The notes: generated from the sequence alone by a model not told the origin. DNA of 64,000 nt from Oceaniglobus ichthyenteri (GCF_003057885.1 NZ_QAGK01000001.1:186001-250000); one strand, 5' to 3'; numbered from the stretch's first letter, positions 1 to 14,299 are shown. Numbers and translations: made by a program.

Positions 1-3429
<3,429 letters not shown>

Positions 3430-3433
<4 letters not shown>

Positions 3434-5517
3434 TGGGCAGGTTCCAACACCAAAACCGCGACGCTGTGATCGGCCACGGATATCGTGCCGTCCGCACACG
3501 GGCCATCCGTGCCCGCGACCGCCGTGTTGATCTGACAACACCACACCTGACCGTTGGGTGGATCGGGCAGCGTCACGCAAACCGCTGCGCCTGCGTTAAA
3601 TACGGCAAACACCGCTGTTTCTGTGGCGGCATAAAACGGCGTCGCCGAGGCGGTGCGCATTTCAAGACAGATGCATTGCAATCCCGGATCCTGCCAGGCC
3701 TCGTCCGAAATCGGCGTCCCGTCTGCCAGGCTCCAGAATAAATCGGGGCGGCCATCAACGGCGCGTTCCTGCGCATGCAAAAACAGCTTTTGGCGCAGGA
3801 TCGGGTGCTTTTTGCGAAATGCGATCATCTTTTTGGTGAAGGCGTGAAAATCACTGTCGGCCTCGGCCCAGTCGATCCAACTGATGCCATTGTCCTGACA
3901 ATAGGCGTTGTTGTTGCCCCCTTGGGTGTTGCCCAATTCATCACCGGCAAGCAACATTGGCGTGCCTTGGGATAAAAACAGCGTCGCCATCATATTGCGT
4001 TTACGCCGCGCACGGGCCGCAATCACCGCCAGTTTCTGGGTCGGCCCTTCGACGCCCATATTGTCGGAGTAGTTTTCACCATGCCCGTCATTGCCATCTT
4101 CGCCATTTGCCATGTTGTGTTTTTCATTATAGGAAACAACATCTTGCAAGGTGAACCCATCATGGGCCGTCAACAGGTTGACCGATGATGTGGCCGGCCG
4201 GCCCGAATGATCAAACTGTAACGATGATCCGGTCAGCCGGTCGGCCAGCCCAGGTGCCATGCCCGGATCGTGGCGCCAGAACTGGCGCACCGTATCGCGG
4301 TATTTATCGTTCCATTCCATGAACGGCGGCGGGAACGCACCCAATTGATACCCCCCCGGCCCGATATCCCATGGTTCGGCAATCAATTTCACACCGGTCA
4401 AAACCGGGTCCTGGCGGATCGCATCAAAGAACGCTGCGCCCCGGTCAAACCCGGTGTCGGTGCGCCCCAGGGTCGAACACAGATCAAACCGAAACCCGTC
4501 AACATGCATCACTTCGACCCAATAACGCAATGAATCCATCACCATACGCAAAACCATCGGGTGATCGACATTCACCGTGTTCCCGGTGCCGGTGTCATTG
4601 ATAAAGTGGCGCGGATTATCGGCCAGCCGATAATAGCTGGCATTATCCAAGCCCCGAAACGAAAGAGTCGGGCCCAGTTCGCTCCCTTCACAGGTGTGGT
4701 TATAAACCACGTCAAGCAACACCTCGATGCCCGCGGAATGGAACCGCGCCACCATCTGTTGAAACTCGGCAATTTCGCCCCGGTGCATATAACGCGGTTC
4801 GGGCGCAAAAAACCCAAGGGTCTGATAGCCCCAATAGTTGGTGAGGTTTTTTTCAACCAGAAACCGGTCGTTCAAAAACGCCTGCGGTGGCAGCAGCTCA
4901 ATCGCGGTGATGCCCAGATCGGTGAGGTATTCCAACATCGGATCACTGGCCATGCCCAGAAACGTGCCCGGCAAATCCACGCTGGGATGCAGCGCGGTCA
5001 ACCCTTTGACATGGGCCTCATAGATCACGGTATCCTGAATCGGGGTGGCAGGCGGCGCATCGCGGCCCCATGAAAACGCCGGATCTTCGACCACGCAGCG
5101 CGGCATGTACGGCGCACTGTCGCGTTTATCAAAGCTGAGGTCCAGATCATGCGCCCCGACGGTATAGCCCATCAAGGCATCGTGCCATTTCGGATGCCCG
5201 GTCAGCCGTTTGGCATAGGGATCAAGCAGCAGTTTGTTGTGGTTGAACCGGTGCCCTTCTTCGGGGGCATAGCGGCCATAGGCGCGCAAACCGTATTTCT
5301 GGCCCGGGCGCATCCCCGACACATAGCCATGCCAGACATCGCCATCCCGTTCGGGCAGATCCAGCCGCGCAACCTCGTGTTTACCATCTTCGGAAAACAG
5401 ACACAGGACCATTCGGTCGGCATGTTCGGAAAAGACGGCGAAATTTACCCCGTCGCCAACAAACGTCGCACCAAGAGGGGCGGCGCGCCCGGCGGTCATC
5501 ACAAAGGGACTGGTCAT
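3430..5517 (-). CDS. glgX: Glycogen debranching enzyme GlgX (GH13_11, isoamylase type)
   Basis: Hydrolyses the alpha-1,6 branch stubs left after phosphorylase has trimmed glycogen. 695 residues: an N-terminal CBM48-like domain (GATFVGDGVNFAVFSEHAD, residues 16-35), then the TIM barrel with VYNHTCEGSE, the nucleophile in DGFRFDLCSTLGR, the acid/base in AEPWDIGPGGYQLG and NLLTAHDGFTL, and a short C-terminal beta domain. Length matches the family. The start lies three bases after the glgA stop; the 3' end overlaps malQ by ATGA. Its pairing with GlgP and MalQ fits the degradation half of the operon. Confidence 0.96.
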
Positions 5518-5520
5518 ATT

Positions 5521-6942
5521 TTATATAATTGCCTGATAGAGCTGTGCATATTGTTTGGCGGATTCACCCCAACCCACGGGGTGGGCCATGGCGTTGCGCT
5601 GGATGTGTTGCCACAGATCGGGCTGGGCATACAGCGCACATAGCTGATCCAGCGCCCCTGACAATGCCTGCGCCGTGATTGGCGCAAATTGCAGACCAGT
5701 TGCCACACCGATCTTGCGCGCGGCATCATTGGCGGCGATCACCGTATCGGCCAACCCCCCGGTCAATGCCACCACCGGAACCGTGCCATAGCGGAGCCCA
5801 TACATTTGGGTCAGGCCACAGGGCTCAAACCGCGATGGCACCAGAATTGCATCGCCCCCTGCCATCATCCGATGGCTCAGCGCCTCATCATATCCGATGC
5901 GCACCGCTATGTTCGGGTGATGATCGGCCAGGGCGCGAAACGTATCTTCCAACCCTTTATCGCCACTGCCCAGCAGGGCCAAACGGCCCCCCTTGGCCAA
6001 AAATCCCGGCAGGGCGTCGATCAGCAGATCCAGCCCCTTTTGTTCGCTCAGCCGCGAAATCAGCACGGCCAGCGGGCCAGCGCCAGGGGGCAGATCAAAT
6101 TCATTGATCAGACGGGTCTTGTTTTCGGCCTTGTCGGCTGGCGTGGCATAGGGCGCGATATTGGGATCGGTCGCGGGGTTCCACACATCGAGATCGATAC
6201 CGTTCAAAATGCCCGATAAATCCGCCGAACGCGCCCGCAGCACGCCATCCAGCCCCATGCCAAATTCTGGCGTCAGCAATTCGCGGGCATAGGTGGGGCT
6301 GACCGTGGTAAGTTTGTCGGCATAGACCAAACCGGCCTTGAGCGCCGAAATCTGGCCATAAAATTCAAGACCATCAGGGGTAAACATCCAATGGGGCAGA
6401 CGTAATGTATCCAGCTTTGACGCGGGTGCGAGGCCGTGAAAGGCAACATTATGAATAGTCACGATCGCACGCACATTGTGTATCCCAAGCGCGCGCAGAT
6501 ACGCAGGGGCCAGCCCCGCCTGCCAGTCATGACAATGCAGGATCTGAGGCCGCCACTCCCCCACCCCCTCGCGCGCGAGGCGCGCCGCCATCCACGACAG
6601 CGCGGCAAAGCGTTCCGGATTATCGCTCCAATCCTGACCGGCGGTGTTCAGGTAAATCGATCCGCCCCGCTCGTATAAATGGGGGGCGCGCAGGATCAAA
6701 AGTTTCAGGTCGGCAATCTGCGCCTGTACCACCTCACCGCGCCCACCGAACAAATCCTCTTCGGACAGCACAACGTCGCCCAATTCCAGCTGGTCTAAAA
6801 CCGCCGGATACCCGGGCAGCAGCGTGCGCATATCGGCCCCCTGCCCGGCCATTGCGCCGGGCAACGCGCCCACAACATCGGCCAGACCGCCGGTTTTCAC
6901 CAGCGGCGCGCATTCCGATGCAACGGACAAAGCCCGTATCAC
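5521..6942 (-). CDS. glgA: Glycogen synthase (ADP-glucose, GT5)
   Basis: Elongates alpha-1,4-glucan from ADP-glucose. 473 residues when started at GTG 6942, which gives [19 protein letters not shown]; the ADP-glucose-binding [13 protein letters not shown] is at residues 15-27. The C-terminal Rossmann half has [17 protein letters not shown] and [19 protein letters not shown], with the catalytic Glu of the GT5 EPCGLTQ motif. The GTG overlaps the glgC stop (GTGA), a coupled junction; a longer in-frame ATG reading inside glgC has no family-like sequence and is rejected. Family length is about 475. Confidence 0.96.
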   Translation of the reverse strand: MIRALSVASECAPLVKTGGLADVVGALPGAMAGQGADMRTLLPGYPAVLDQLELGDVVLSEEDLFGGRGEVVQAQIADLKLLILRAPHLYERGGSIYLNTAGQDWSDNPERFAALSWMAARLAREGVGEWRPQILHCHDWQAGLAPAYLRALGIHNVRAIVTIHNVAFHGLAPASKLDTLRLPHWMFTPDGLEFYGQISALKAGLVYADKLTTVSPTYARELLTPEFGMGLDGVLRARSADLSGILNGIDLDVWNPATDPNIAPYATPADKAENKTRLINEFDLPPGAGPLAVLISRLSEQKGLDLLIDALPGFLAKGGRLALLGSGDKGLEDTFRALADHHPNIAVRIGYDEALSHRMMAGGDAILVPSRFEPCGLTQMYGLRYGTVPVVALTGGLADTVIAANDAARKIGVATGLQFAPITAQALSGALDQLCALYAQPDLWQHIQRNAMAHPVGWGESAKQYAQLYQAII

Positions 6943-8204
6943 AGCGCTTTTGCCCGTGCGTCCAACATGCCCTTGGTGATCAGGGTCACGCCGCCTTCGG
7001 ACACGCGGAACCATTTGGCATCTTCGACCGGATCATAACCCACAACCAACCCTTCGGGAATGTGCACACCACGGTCGATCACGACCTTCTTCAGCTTTGC
7101 CTTGCGCCCGATATTGGCATAGGGCAGCACCACCGCCTGTTCCAGACAGGCGAACGAATTGGTGTGCACCTGTGTAAACAGCAGGCTTTCCCGGATTTCA
7201 GTGCCCGAAATCACACAGCCCCCCGCCACCAATGACGAAATCGCGATGCCGCGACGGTCAGGTGAATCATGCACGAATTTTGCAGGCGGGACAGATTCAG
7301 AATAAGTCCAGATTGGCCATTTTGTATCCCACAGATCAAGATCGGGGGTGAAATCGGTCAGATCAATATTGGCTTTCCAAAATGCATCAACCGTGCCCAC
7401 GTCACGCCAATAGGCCGGTGCGTCGGGGTCATGTTTGACACAGGACTCTTCGAACCGATGCGCCACGGCTTTCCCGTTTTTCACGATGTCAGGAATGATA
7501 TCACTGCCAAAATCGTGGCTGGAATTCGGGTTGGCGGCATCGGCCATCAAACGTTCACGCAACTGCGACCATTTGAATACGTAAATGCCCATTGATGCCA
7601 GGGTCACGTTGGGATCATCGGGCGTGCCCGGCGGATCGGCAGGTTTTTCCAAAAAGCTCGTGATGCGGTCATTTTCGTCAATCGCCATCACGCCAAATGC
7701 GCTTGCCTCTTGCCGGGGTACGGTCAGGCACCCGATGGTGACATCGGCACCGGATTCAACATGCTGTTGCAACATCACTTCGTAATCCATCTTGTAGATG
7801 TGATCACCGGCCAGGATCAGAACATATTCAATCCCATAACTGTCAATGATATCAATGTTCTGGGTCACCGCATCGGCCGTTCCCAGATACCATTTGTTTT
7901 CTGCCACCCGCTGAGATGCAGGCAGGATGTCAAGGTATTCGTTGCGTTCCGCCCGAAAAAACGACCAGCCCCGCTGGCAATGGCGGATCAGTGAATGCGC
8001 CTTGTATTGGGTGGCGATGGCCATCTTGCGGATGCCCGAATTCAATGCGTTGGAAAGAGCGAAATCAATGATCCGGGTCTTGCCGCCGAAATAAACCGCA
8101 GGTTTGGCACGACTATCGGTCAGTTCCTGTAATCGCGACCCGCGCCCACCGGCCAGCACAAATGCCATACTTCTGCTCGACAATCTCGCATTCGGGGTCG
8201 CCAT
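6939..8204 (-). CDS. glgC: Glucose-1-phosphate adenylyltransferase (ADP-glucose pyrophosphorylase)
   Basis: Makes ADP-glucose from ATP and glucose-1-P, the committed and usually allosterically controlled step of glycogen synthesis. 421 residues. The nucleotidyltransferase motif [20 protein letters not shown] begins at about residue 14 and is followed by [18 protein letters not shown]; the glucose-1-P region [10 protein letters not shown] and a left-handed beta-helix C-terminus are visible. ATG 8204 is chosen over a longer reading because GGAGGAGA sits 8 bases upstream and [11 protein letters not shown] matches family N-termini. glgA overlaps its stop. Confidence 0.97.
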   Translation of the reverse strand: MATPNARLSSRSMAFVLAGGRGSRLQELTDSRAKPAVYFGGKTRIIDFALSNALNSGIRKMAIATQYKAHSLIRHCQRGWSFFRAERNEYLDILPASQRVAENKWYLGTADAVTQNIDIIDSYGIEYVLILAGDHIYKMDYEVMLQQHVESGADVTIGCLTVPRQEASAFGVMAIDENDRITSFLEKPADPPGTPDDPNVTLASMGIYVFKWSQLRERLMADAANPNSSHDFGSDIIPDIVKNGKAVAHRFEESCVKHDPDAPAYWRDVGTVDAFWKANIDLTDFTPDLDLWDTKWPIWTYSESVPPAKFVHDSPDRRGIAISSLVAGGCVISGTEIRESLLFTQVHTNSFACLEQAVVLPYANIGRKAKLKKVVIDRGVHIPEGLVVGYDPVEDAKWFRVSEGGVTLITKGMLDARAKAL

Positions 8205-8305
8205 AGTGTCTCCTCCACATCTGGACTCATCGGTACGGTTGAATTCGATGGTTTGCCCACCGTGGTATTGGCTGCACATGTTGATCGACACAGATCAGAT
8301 ATGCG

Positions 8306-8336
8306 CCGGGCGGCCTGTGAATTGCAAACCGCCCGG
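8306..8336. other. Hairpin between glgB and glgC
   Basis: CCGGGCGG (8306-8313) pairs perfectly with CCGCCCGG (8329-8336) around a 15-base loop, just after the glgB stop codon. There is no T-run, so it is more likely an mRNA-stabilising or partly attenuating element in the 136-base glgB-glgC spacer than a true terminator. The rest of the spacer holds only the strong glgC ribosome binding site. Confidence 0.4.
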
Positions 8337-8340
8337 TTGG

Positions 8341-10632
8341 TTAATCATCCTTAACAAAAATCATTGTCGAAAGCGGCGGCAGCACCAGATTGGCACTGGC
8401 CGGTTGCCCCTGATGGGGGTCGTCGCGGGCGACAATGCCGCCCATGTTGCCGCGATTGCCGCCACCATACACCTTGGCGTCGCTGTTTATCACTTCGCGC
8501 CAGCGGCCCGATTTTGGCAGACCCATGTGATAATCGGTACGCTCGACCGGGGTGAAATTGCAGACCACAACAATTTCCGCATCATCGTGATTTCCCCGCC
8601 GGATCCATGATAGGATCGAGTTTTCGGCATCGTTCACCTCGATCCACTGAAATCCGTCGGGCTCGCAATCCTTGACATGCAGCGCCGGCTGGGTGCGGTA
8701 CAACACGTTCAAATCCCGCACGAGGGTTTGAATGCCCTTATGCGCCGGGTCTTCCAGCACGTCCCATGTCAGCTGTGCGTCGTGGTTCCATTCACCGGGC
8801 TGGGCAAATTCCTGACCCATGAACAGCAATTTTTTGCCCGGATGCGCCCACATGAACCCGTAATAGGCGCGAAGATTGGCGAATTTTTCCCAGGTGTTGC
8901 CCGGCATTTTATCCAGCATTGATCCTTTGCCATGCACCACTTCGTCATGGGAAATCGGCAGGATAAAGTTTTCGCTGAATGCGTAATGAATGCCGAAGGT
9001 CATCTGGTGGTGGTGATGCTGGCGATAAATCGGGTCTTTTTCCATGTATGACAGGGTGTCGTTCATCCACCCCATGTTCCATTTGAACCCAAAGCCCAAT
9101 CCGCCCGCATCCACCGGCTGTGACACACCGGGAAATGATGTGCTTTCCTCGGCCACGGTCATGATGCCGGGCTGTTGGCCATAGACGATGGTGTTGGTGT
9201 TTTGCAGCATGGCGATGGCTTCGTAGTTTTCGCGCCCGCCGTCCTTGTTGGGCACCCATTCGCCGTGTTTACGGGAATAATCGCGATATAGCATCGAGGC
9301 CACAGCATCCACACGCAGCCCATCAACGTGATATTCCTCAAGCCAATACAGGGCGTTGGACACCAGAAAATTCGCCACCTCGGTGCGGCCATAGTTATAA
9401 ATCAGGGTGTTCCAATCCTGATGAAACCCTTCACGGGGATCGGCATGTTCATAAAGTGGTGTGCCGTCGAATTTACCCAACCCGTGGGCATCGGTGGGGA
9501 AATGGCCGGGCACCCAATCCAGGATCACGCCAATGCCGCGCCCATGCGCCGCCTCGACCAGATTGCGAAATTCATGGGGCGGGCCATGGCGCACGGTGGG
9601 TGCAAACAGACCCACGGGCTGATACCCCCACGATCCGTCAAACGGGTATTCCGAAATCGGCATCAGCTCGATATGGGTAAATCCCATCTCGGAAACGTAA
9701 TCAATCAACTGCTCCGCCGCCTCGACATAGCTGAGCGGGCGGTTGTTGTCATTAACGTGCCGCCGCCACGACCCCAGATGCACCTCATACACCGAAATCG
9801 GCGCGCTGCGATCATTGCGCCCGGCGCGGGCATTCATCCATTCGCCGTCTTGCCAACCGTATCCGCGAATATCGCGCACCATGCTGGCATTTTCCGGCGG
9901 ATGCTGGCTGCCAAATCCGACCGGATCGGCCTTGAGCGGTTGCAACGTGCCATCGGGGCCAATGATTTCGTATTTGTAAATTTCCTTGTCGGCGACACCG
10001 GGAATAAAGATTTCCCAAATTCCGGTTGCGCCACGACGCCGCATCAGGTGCCGCCGCCCATCCCAGTTGTTGAACCCGCCCACGACGCTGACGCGCTGTG
10101 CATTCGGGGCCCAAACCGCGAAATGCGTGCCTTGCGCGCCTTCGTGTTCCATCACATGCGCCCCAAGCACGGTCCAGATACGTTGATGGGTGCCTTCGCC
10201 CAACAGATATTCATCCATCTCGCCAATGACAGGGCCATGGCGGTACGGGTCTTGCATTGTCCAGTTGTCCGTATCGTTGGAACCGGCCAGAACATAGGCC
10301 TTGTTCGCCGGGATTTTGCCCGCAAACACATGCAAATCGTCAAATACACGTTCCAATGGGTAATCTTTGCCGCCAATCTGTGCCGACATCGCGGTGGCGC
10401 CGTGATCAACCGCCGTTAACCATGTTGCGCGCCCCCGTTTATGGGGGCCCAACACCGAAAACGGGTCGGCGTGCCGCCCGTTGTTCAACGCCTCGGCCAC
10501 ATCGCGCGATATTCCGTGCGCCGGGGGCTTGTCAACAGCGGGTTTTTTCACCGCTGCACGCTTTGCTGGTGCCGCTTTTGGTTTTGCGGCAGACTTGGCG
10601 GGAGCTTTCTCGCTTGGTTTAGGTGTTTTCAT
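8341..10632 (-). CDS. glgB: 1,4-alpha-glucan branching enzyme (GH13_9) with Lys/Ala/Pro-rich N-terminal tail
   Basis: Introduces alpha-1,6 branches into glycogen. 763 residues from ATG 10632 (GGGA 5 bases upstream; an in-frame GTG at 10641 has a poorer site). Residues 1 to about 38 are a basic low-complexity tail built of KPSEKAPAKSAAKPKAAPAK-like sequence, absent from ordinary GlgB of about 730 residues. Then come the N-domain (DPFSVLGPHKRG), a CBM48 (THFAVWAPNAQRVSVVGGFN), the barrel with VDGLRVDAVASMLYRDYSR (nucleophile Asp), TVAEESTSFPGVS (acid/base Glu) and SHDEVVHGKGS, and the C-terminal beta domain. Second gene of the operon, about 70 bases after glgP. Confidence 0.96.
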   Translation of the reverse strand: MKTPKPSEKAPAKSAAKPKAAPAKRAAVKKPAVDKPPAHGISRDVAEALNNGRHADPFSVLGPHKRGRATWLTAVDHGATAMSAQIGGKDYPLERVFDDLHVFAGKIPANKAYVLAGSNDTDNWTMQDPYRHGPVIGEMDEYLLGEGTHQRIWTVLGAHVMEHEGAQGTHFAVWAPNAQRVSVVGGFNNWDGRRHLMRRRGATGIWEIFIPGVADKEIYKYEIIGPDGTLQPLKADPVGFGSQHPPENASMVRDIRGYGWQDGEWMNARAGRNDRSAPISVYEVHLGSWRRHVNDNNRPLSYVEAAEQLIDYVSEMGFTHIELMPISEYPFDGSWGYQPVGLFAPTVRHGPPHEFRNLVEAAHGRGIGVILDWVPGHFPTDAHGLGKFDGTPLYEHADPREGFHQDWNTLIYNYGRTEVANFLVSNALYWLEEYHVDGLRVDAVASMLYRDYSRKHGEWVPNKDGGRENYEAIAMLQNTNTIVYGQQPGIMTVAEESTSFPGVSQPVDAGGLGFGFKWNMGWMNDTLSYMEKDPIYRQHHHHQMTFGIHYAFSENFILPISHDEVVHGKGSMLDKMPGNTWEKFANLRAYYGFMWAHPGKKLLFMGQEFAQPGEWNHDAQLTWDVLEDPAHKGIQTLVRDLNVLYRTQPALHVKDCEPDGFQWIEVNDAENSILSWIRRGNHDDAEIVVVCNFTPVERTDYHMGLPKSGRWREVINSDAKVYGGGNRGNMGGIVARDDPHQGQPASANLVLPPLSTMIFVKDD

Positions 10633-10702
10633 TTTTCCCACGGTAAGTCATTTTTACGTTCTAACAACCCCACATTGGCACGGGGGGTTCCCTGACCGGG
10701 GT

Positions 10703-13084
10703 TTACGCCCCGGCTTTGACGGCTTTTGCATCCCAGACATCCGCCATATAGCCGCGAATGGTGCGATCCGATGAAAACCAGCCCGAGCGCGCAGTGTTCA
10801 ACAGCGCCATACGGTTCCAATGATCCGGCTTGGCATAGGCCTGATCCACCTCGCGTTGGGCGCGCCAATAATCAGTGAAATCAGACGCCACCAGGAAATA
10901 GTCAGGCCCGGCCAGATTATCGGTAATGGCATGGAACAGCGTCGGATCATCCTTGCTGAACACCCCATCGGAAATCGCCTTGGCGGCGCGGGCCAGACGC
11001 GGATCGGCGGCGATGGCCTGTGCCGCGTGGCCGTCGATTTCGCGCCGCGCGACCACCTCGGCGGCGGTCATGCCGAACAAGAAGAAATTCTCGGCACCGA
11101 CATGGTCACGGATTTCGACGTTTGCGCCATCCAACGTGCCAACCGTCAGCGCACCGTTCAGGGCGAATTTCATGTTGCCTGTGCCGCTGGCCTCTTTGCC
11201 GGCGGTGCTGATCTGTTCTGACAGGTCAGACGCGGGAATCAACCGTTCGGCCAATGTGACGTTATAGTTGGGCGGATACACAACCTTGAGAAATTTAGAG
11301 GTCACTGGGTCAGCATTAAGAACATCGCCCACCGCGTTAATAAGATGGATGATTTTCTTGGCAAACACATAGCCGGGCGCCGCCTTGCCGCCAAAGATTT
11401 TCACCCGCGGCGTCCAATCACCATTGGGGTTGTCGCGAATTTCCTGCCACAGGGCGATGGTTTCAAGGATGTTCAGATGTTGGCGTTTGTATTCGTGAAT
11501 ACGCTTGATCTGCACATCAAACATGGCGTCGGGGTCCAACGCCACGCCTTGGGTTTCCCCAAACCAATTTGACAGCTCTTCCTTGTTGGCGCGTTTTGTC
11601 GCCGCATAATCAGCCAGAAAAGCGGCATCATCCACCCGGCTTTCCAGCTTTTGCAACCGCTCCAGATCATCAACCCAGCCTGTGCCGATCGCATCGGTGA
11701 TCAGGGATGACAACCGCGGATTGGCCGCCAGAACCCAGCGGCGCGGGGTCACGCCGTTGGTTTGGTTCACGATCCGGTGAGGGTGCAATTCGTGCAATTC
11801 CTTGAACACGGTTTCTTTCATCAACCCGGTATGCAGCGCCGAAACGCCATTTACCTTGTGCGCCATGATGAACGACAGTTCGCCCATCTTCACATCGCCA
11901 TCGTCCAGAATTGACAGATTGCGCTGTGGCTTTGCCTTGGCGTGGGATGCATCGATCTGTTCAATCAATTGCATGTGACGGGGCAACAGATCGGTCATCA
12001 ATTCTTCGCTCCACCGCTCCAACGCTTCGGGCAAAAGAGTGTGGTTGGTGTAGGAAAGACAGCCGCTCGCGGTTTCTATGGCGGCGTCAATCTCCATGCC
12101 TTTTTCGTCGTGCAGGATACGCACCAATTCCGGCCCGGCAATCGCTGGGTGGGTATCATTCAGCTGAATTGCCACCTTGCCGGGCAGCAGGGTCAGATCA
12201 TTATATTCACTGTCAAACCGGCGCAAAATATCGCGCAGGGATGCGGCGGTGAAAAAGAATTCCTGCTTCAGGCGCAAACGCTTACCCTCAGGCGTCGTAT
12301 CATCGGGGTACAGAACCCGCGAAATCGTGCGCGCCAAAGCCTCGGGTTCGGCCGCTCCGTAATAATCACCAGCGTTGAACCGATCCAGATCGAACAGCTT
12401 GGTTGGCAATGCCTCCCACAGGCGCAATGTATTGGCCCACCGTCCCTGCCAACCGATGACCGGTGTGTCATACGCCTTGGCGATGACGGATTCATCTGGT
12501 TCCCACCCCTGCTTTCCGACATTGCCACCAAACCCGATGGTGTAACAGGATTCCGGGCGCTCAAATTCCCACACATGGGGCTGCTGCAACCAATCCTCGG
12601 GGGCCTCTTTTTGCACACCATTTTCAAAGCTTTGCTTGAACAACCCGTGTTCGTAACGGATGCCATACCCATAGGCCGGGCAGCCCAGCGTTGATAGGGA
12701 TTCAAGGAAACATGCCGCCAACCGGCCCAAACCCCCATTGCCAAGGGCGGCGTCGGGTTCATCGGCCAACACCGTCGGCAGATCAATACCATGCGCCCGC
12801 AACGCGCCATCGGCGGTGTCCATCAGGCCCAGATTGACAACCGCATCTTCCAACAACCGTCCGATCAAAAACTCCATCGACAGGTAATACACCCGCTTGT
12901 GTTGTCCGGCATAGGTGGCGCGCGTGCTGGCAAACCACGGATCCACAATCCGGTCACGCACAGTCAACGACAGGGCAATGCGCCAATCGGTAATCTGCGC
13001 ATGCTGTGGATCTTTGCCCAAGGAATAGGTCAGGTGCCGCGCGATGGCTTCGGCAAAATCGGCGGATTGGTCTTTGGCGGACAT
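10703..13084 (-). CDS. glgP: Glycogen phosphorylase (GT35, PLP-dependent)
   Basis: Releases glucose-1-phosphate from the non-reducing ends of glycogen. 793 residues, within the usual 790-830. Seen: VYYLSMEFLIGR near residue 66, ALGNGGLGRLAACFLES, GFGGNVGKQGW, and the PLP site EASGTGNMKFALNGALTVGTL with the PLP lysine at about 639. AAGGG lies 8 bases before ATG 13084. It is the first gene of the seven-gene glg operon, so the degradative enzyme is transcribed ahead of the synthetic ones. Operator-like palindromes lie just upstream. Confidence 0.97.
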   Translation of the reverse strand: MSAKDQSADFAEAIARHLTYSLGKDPQHAQITDWRIALSLTVRDRIVDPWFASTRATYAGQHKRVYYLSMEFLIGRLLEDAVVNLGLMDTADGALRAHGIDLPTVLADEPDAALGNGGLGRLAACFLESLSTLGCPAYGYGIRYEHGLFKQSFENGVQKEAPEDWLQQPHVWEFERPESCYTIGFGGNVGKQGWEPDESVIAKAYDTPVIGWQGRWANTLRLWEALPTKLFDLDRFNAGDYYGAAEPEALARTISRVLYPDDTTPEGKRLRLKQEFFFTAASLRDILRRFDSEYNDLTLLPGKVAIQLNDTHPAIAGPELVRILHDEKGMEIDAAIETASGCLSYTNHTLLPEALERWSEELMTDLLPRHMQLIEQIDASHAKAKPQRNLSILDDGDVKMGELSFIMAHKVNGVSALHTGLMKETVFKELHELHPHRIVNQTNGVTPRRWVLAANPRLSSLITDAIGTGWVDDLERLQKLESRVDDAAFLADYAATKRANKEELSNWFGETQGVALDPDAMFDVQIKRIHEYKRQHLNILETIALWQEIRDNPNGDWTPRVKIFGGKAAPGYVFAKKIIHLINAVGDVLNADPVTSKFLKVVYPPNYNVTLAERLIPASDLSEQISTAGKEASGTGNMKFALNGALTVGTLDGANVEIRDHVGAENFFLFGMTAAEVVARREIDGHAAQAIAADPRLARAAKAISDGVFSKDDPTLFHAITDNLAGPDYFLVASDFTDYWRAQREVDQAYAKPDHWNRMALLNTARSGWFSSDRTIRGYMADVWDAKAVKAGA

Positions 13085-13118
13085 GATAATCCCTTCAAGG
13101 CTCAGAATTTAGAACGGT

Positions 13119-13178
13119 GTTAGCGTTAACTTATCTGCAAGTGATAAGGCATGACTGTGGCGTTGCAAGCGCTTTAAA
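13119..13178 (-). promoter_or_regulatory. Two LacI-family operator-like palindromes ahead of the glg operon
   Basis: The 179-base gap between the reductase gene and glgP contains GTTAGCGTTAAC (13119-13130), a near-perfect palindrome, and TTGCAAGCGCTTTAAA (13163-13178), which has the AAGCGCTT core of LacI/GalR-type operators. Their centres are 46 bases apart and the nearer lies 35 bases before the glgP start, the position expected of a promoter-blocking operator. A -35-like TTGCAA overlaps the distal one on the minus strand. No regulator gene is present in the window. The sequences are seen; the regulator family is inferred. Confidence 0.45.
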
Positions 13179-13263
13179 GGATGCTTTACACTGTTTTCTG
13201 GCGAAATGGCAAGAATTGCTGCGCCGCAGCAACAGTTGAGCCAAGGAAAAGCAGCGCCCGCGT

Positions 13264-14289
13264 TTACGGCGTTGGCGCATCTTCGCGCAACAGGCCCTGC
13301 GCCTTGAGATCACGCCACAAATCCTCAGGAATCAGCGCTTGCGCCGCCTGCACGTTAGATTGGGTTTCGCTGACACCCTGCCCGCCCGGCACAACCGAAA
13401 CAGTGGCCGGATGCAGCAACGAAAACCGGAACGCCGCATCGACAAGCCGGGTATCATGGGCGGCGCATACCGCCTCAATCCGGGTCACGCGATCCAACAC
13501 ATCTTGCGGCGCGGGGTCGTAATTGTAATACGCCCCCGGCTTAGCGCCCGTGGCCAGAATGCCCGAATTATAGGCCCCGCCGGTGACAATGCCTATGCCG
13601 CGTTGTTGTGCCAGCGGCAGAAAACTATCCAGCGCGGTTTGTTCAAGCAAAGTATAACGCCCGGCGAGAAGAAACAGATCGAAATCGCCCCGTTCGGTCA
13701 GCCATTCACAGGTTTCCCATTCATTGACGCCGGCCCCGAAGGCCTTGATCACGCCCTGATCGCGCATGTTAAGCAAAGCCTTGTATCCGCCCGCCATGAA
13801 TTCATCCAGCGCGGCATCCAAAACGCCGCGATCTCCGCGCGAAAACATATCCAGATCATGGGCATAGAGGATATCAACCCGATCCAACCCCAGACGTTCG
13901 AACGAAAACTCAAGGCTGCGCATGACGCCATCATATGTGTAATCAAACACCTCATTGCGATTGGGAACGTCAAACCATTTGTCCTGACCATCGCGCTGTT
14001 GCGGCGGGCAAGGGCGCATCAGCCGCCCCACTTTGGTCGACAGAACATATTCATCGCGGGGTTTGTCACGCAGAAACCGGTTCAGCCGCGTTTCCGACAG
14101 GCCCAGCCCATACAACGGCGCGGTGTCGTAATACCGCACCCCGGCATCCCATGCGGCCTGCAACGTGTCATGGGCCGCCTGATCGGAAATCGCGCGGTAC
14201 AAATTGCCCAAAGGCGCTGTGCCCATGCCCAATTCGGTAAAGTCGATCTTGTTTCCGATACGGTCGAACGTGCGGGTGGCAAGGGTCAT
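13264..14289 (-). CDS. Aldo/keto reductase, probable D-threo-aldose/L-fucose dehydrogenase type
   Basis: NAD(P)-dependent oxidoreductase of the aldo/keto reductase superfamily. 341 residues. GLGMGTAPLGNLY-like start (ELGMGTAPLGNLYRAISD near 19), WDAGVRYYDTAPLYGLGLSE with the catalytic Asp and Tyr, VLSTKVGRL with the catalytic Lys, DILYAHDLD with the His, and C-terminal SVVPGGQGVSETQSN for cofactor binding. The set resembles the D-threo-aldose 1-dehydrogenase/pyridoxal dehydrogenase branch; the substrate is not decided by sequence. AGGAG lies before ATG 14289. It starts 10 bases after the transporter ATPase gene, so it is probably the last gene of the transport operon. Confidence 0.85.
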   Translation of the reverse strand: MTLATRTFDRIGNKIDFTELGMGTAPLGNLYRAISDQAAHDTLQAAWDAGVRYYDTAPLYGLGLSETRLNRFLRDKPRDEYVLSTKVGRLMRPCPPQQRDGQDKWFDVPNRNEVFDYTYDGVMRSLEFSFERLGLDRVDILYAHDLDMFSRGDRGVLDAALDEFMAGGYKALLNMRDQGVIKAFGAGVNEWETCEWLTERGDFDLFLLAGRYTLLEQTALDSFLPLAQQRGIGIVTGGAYNSGILATGAKPGAYYNYDPAPQDVLDRVTRIEAVCAAHDTRLVDAAFRFSLLHPATVSVVPGGQGVSETQSNVQAAQALIPEDLWRDLKAQGLLREDAPTP

Positions 14290-14299
14290 GTCTGCTCCT

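Noticed and set aside
9328-10419. A 363-codon plus-strand open frame opposite glgB
   Set aside because: Antisense shadow of a highly conserved enzyme; no ribosome binding site or recognisable domain.
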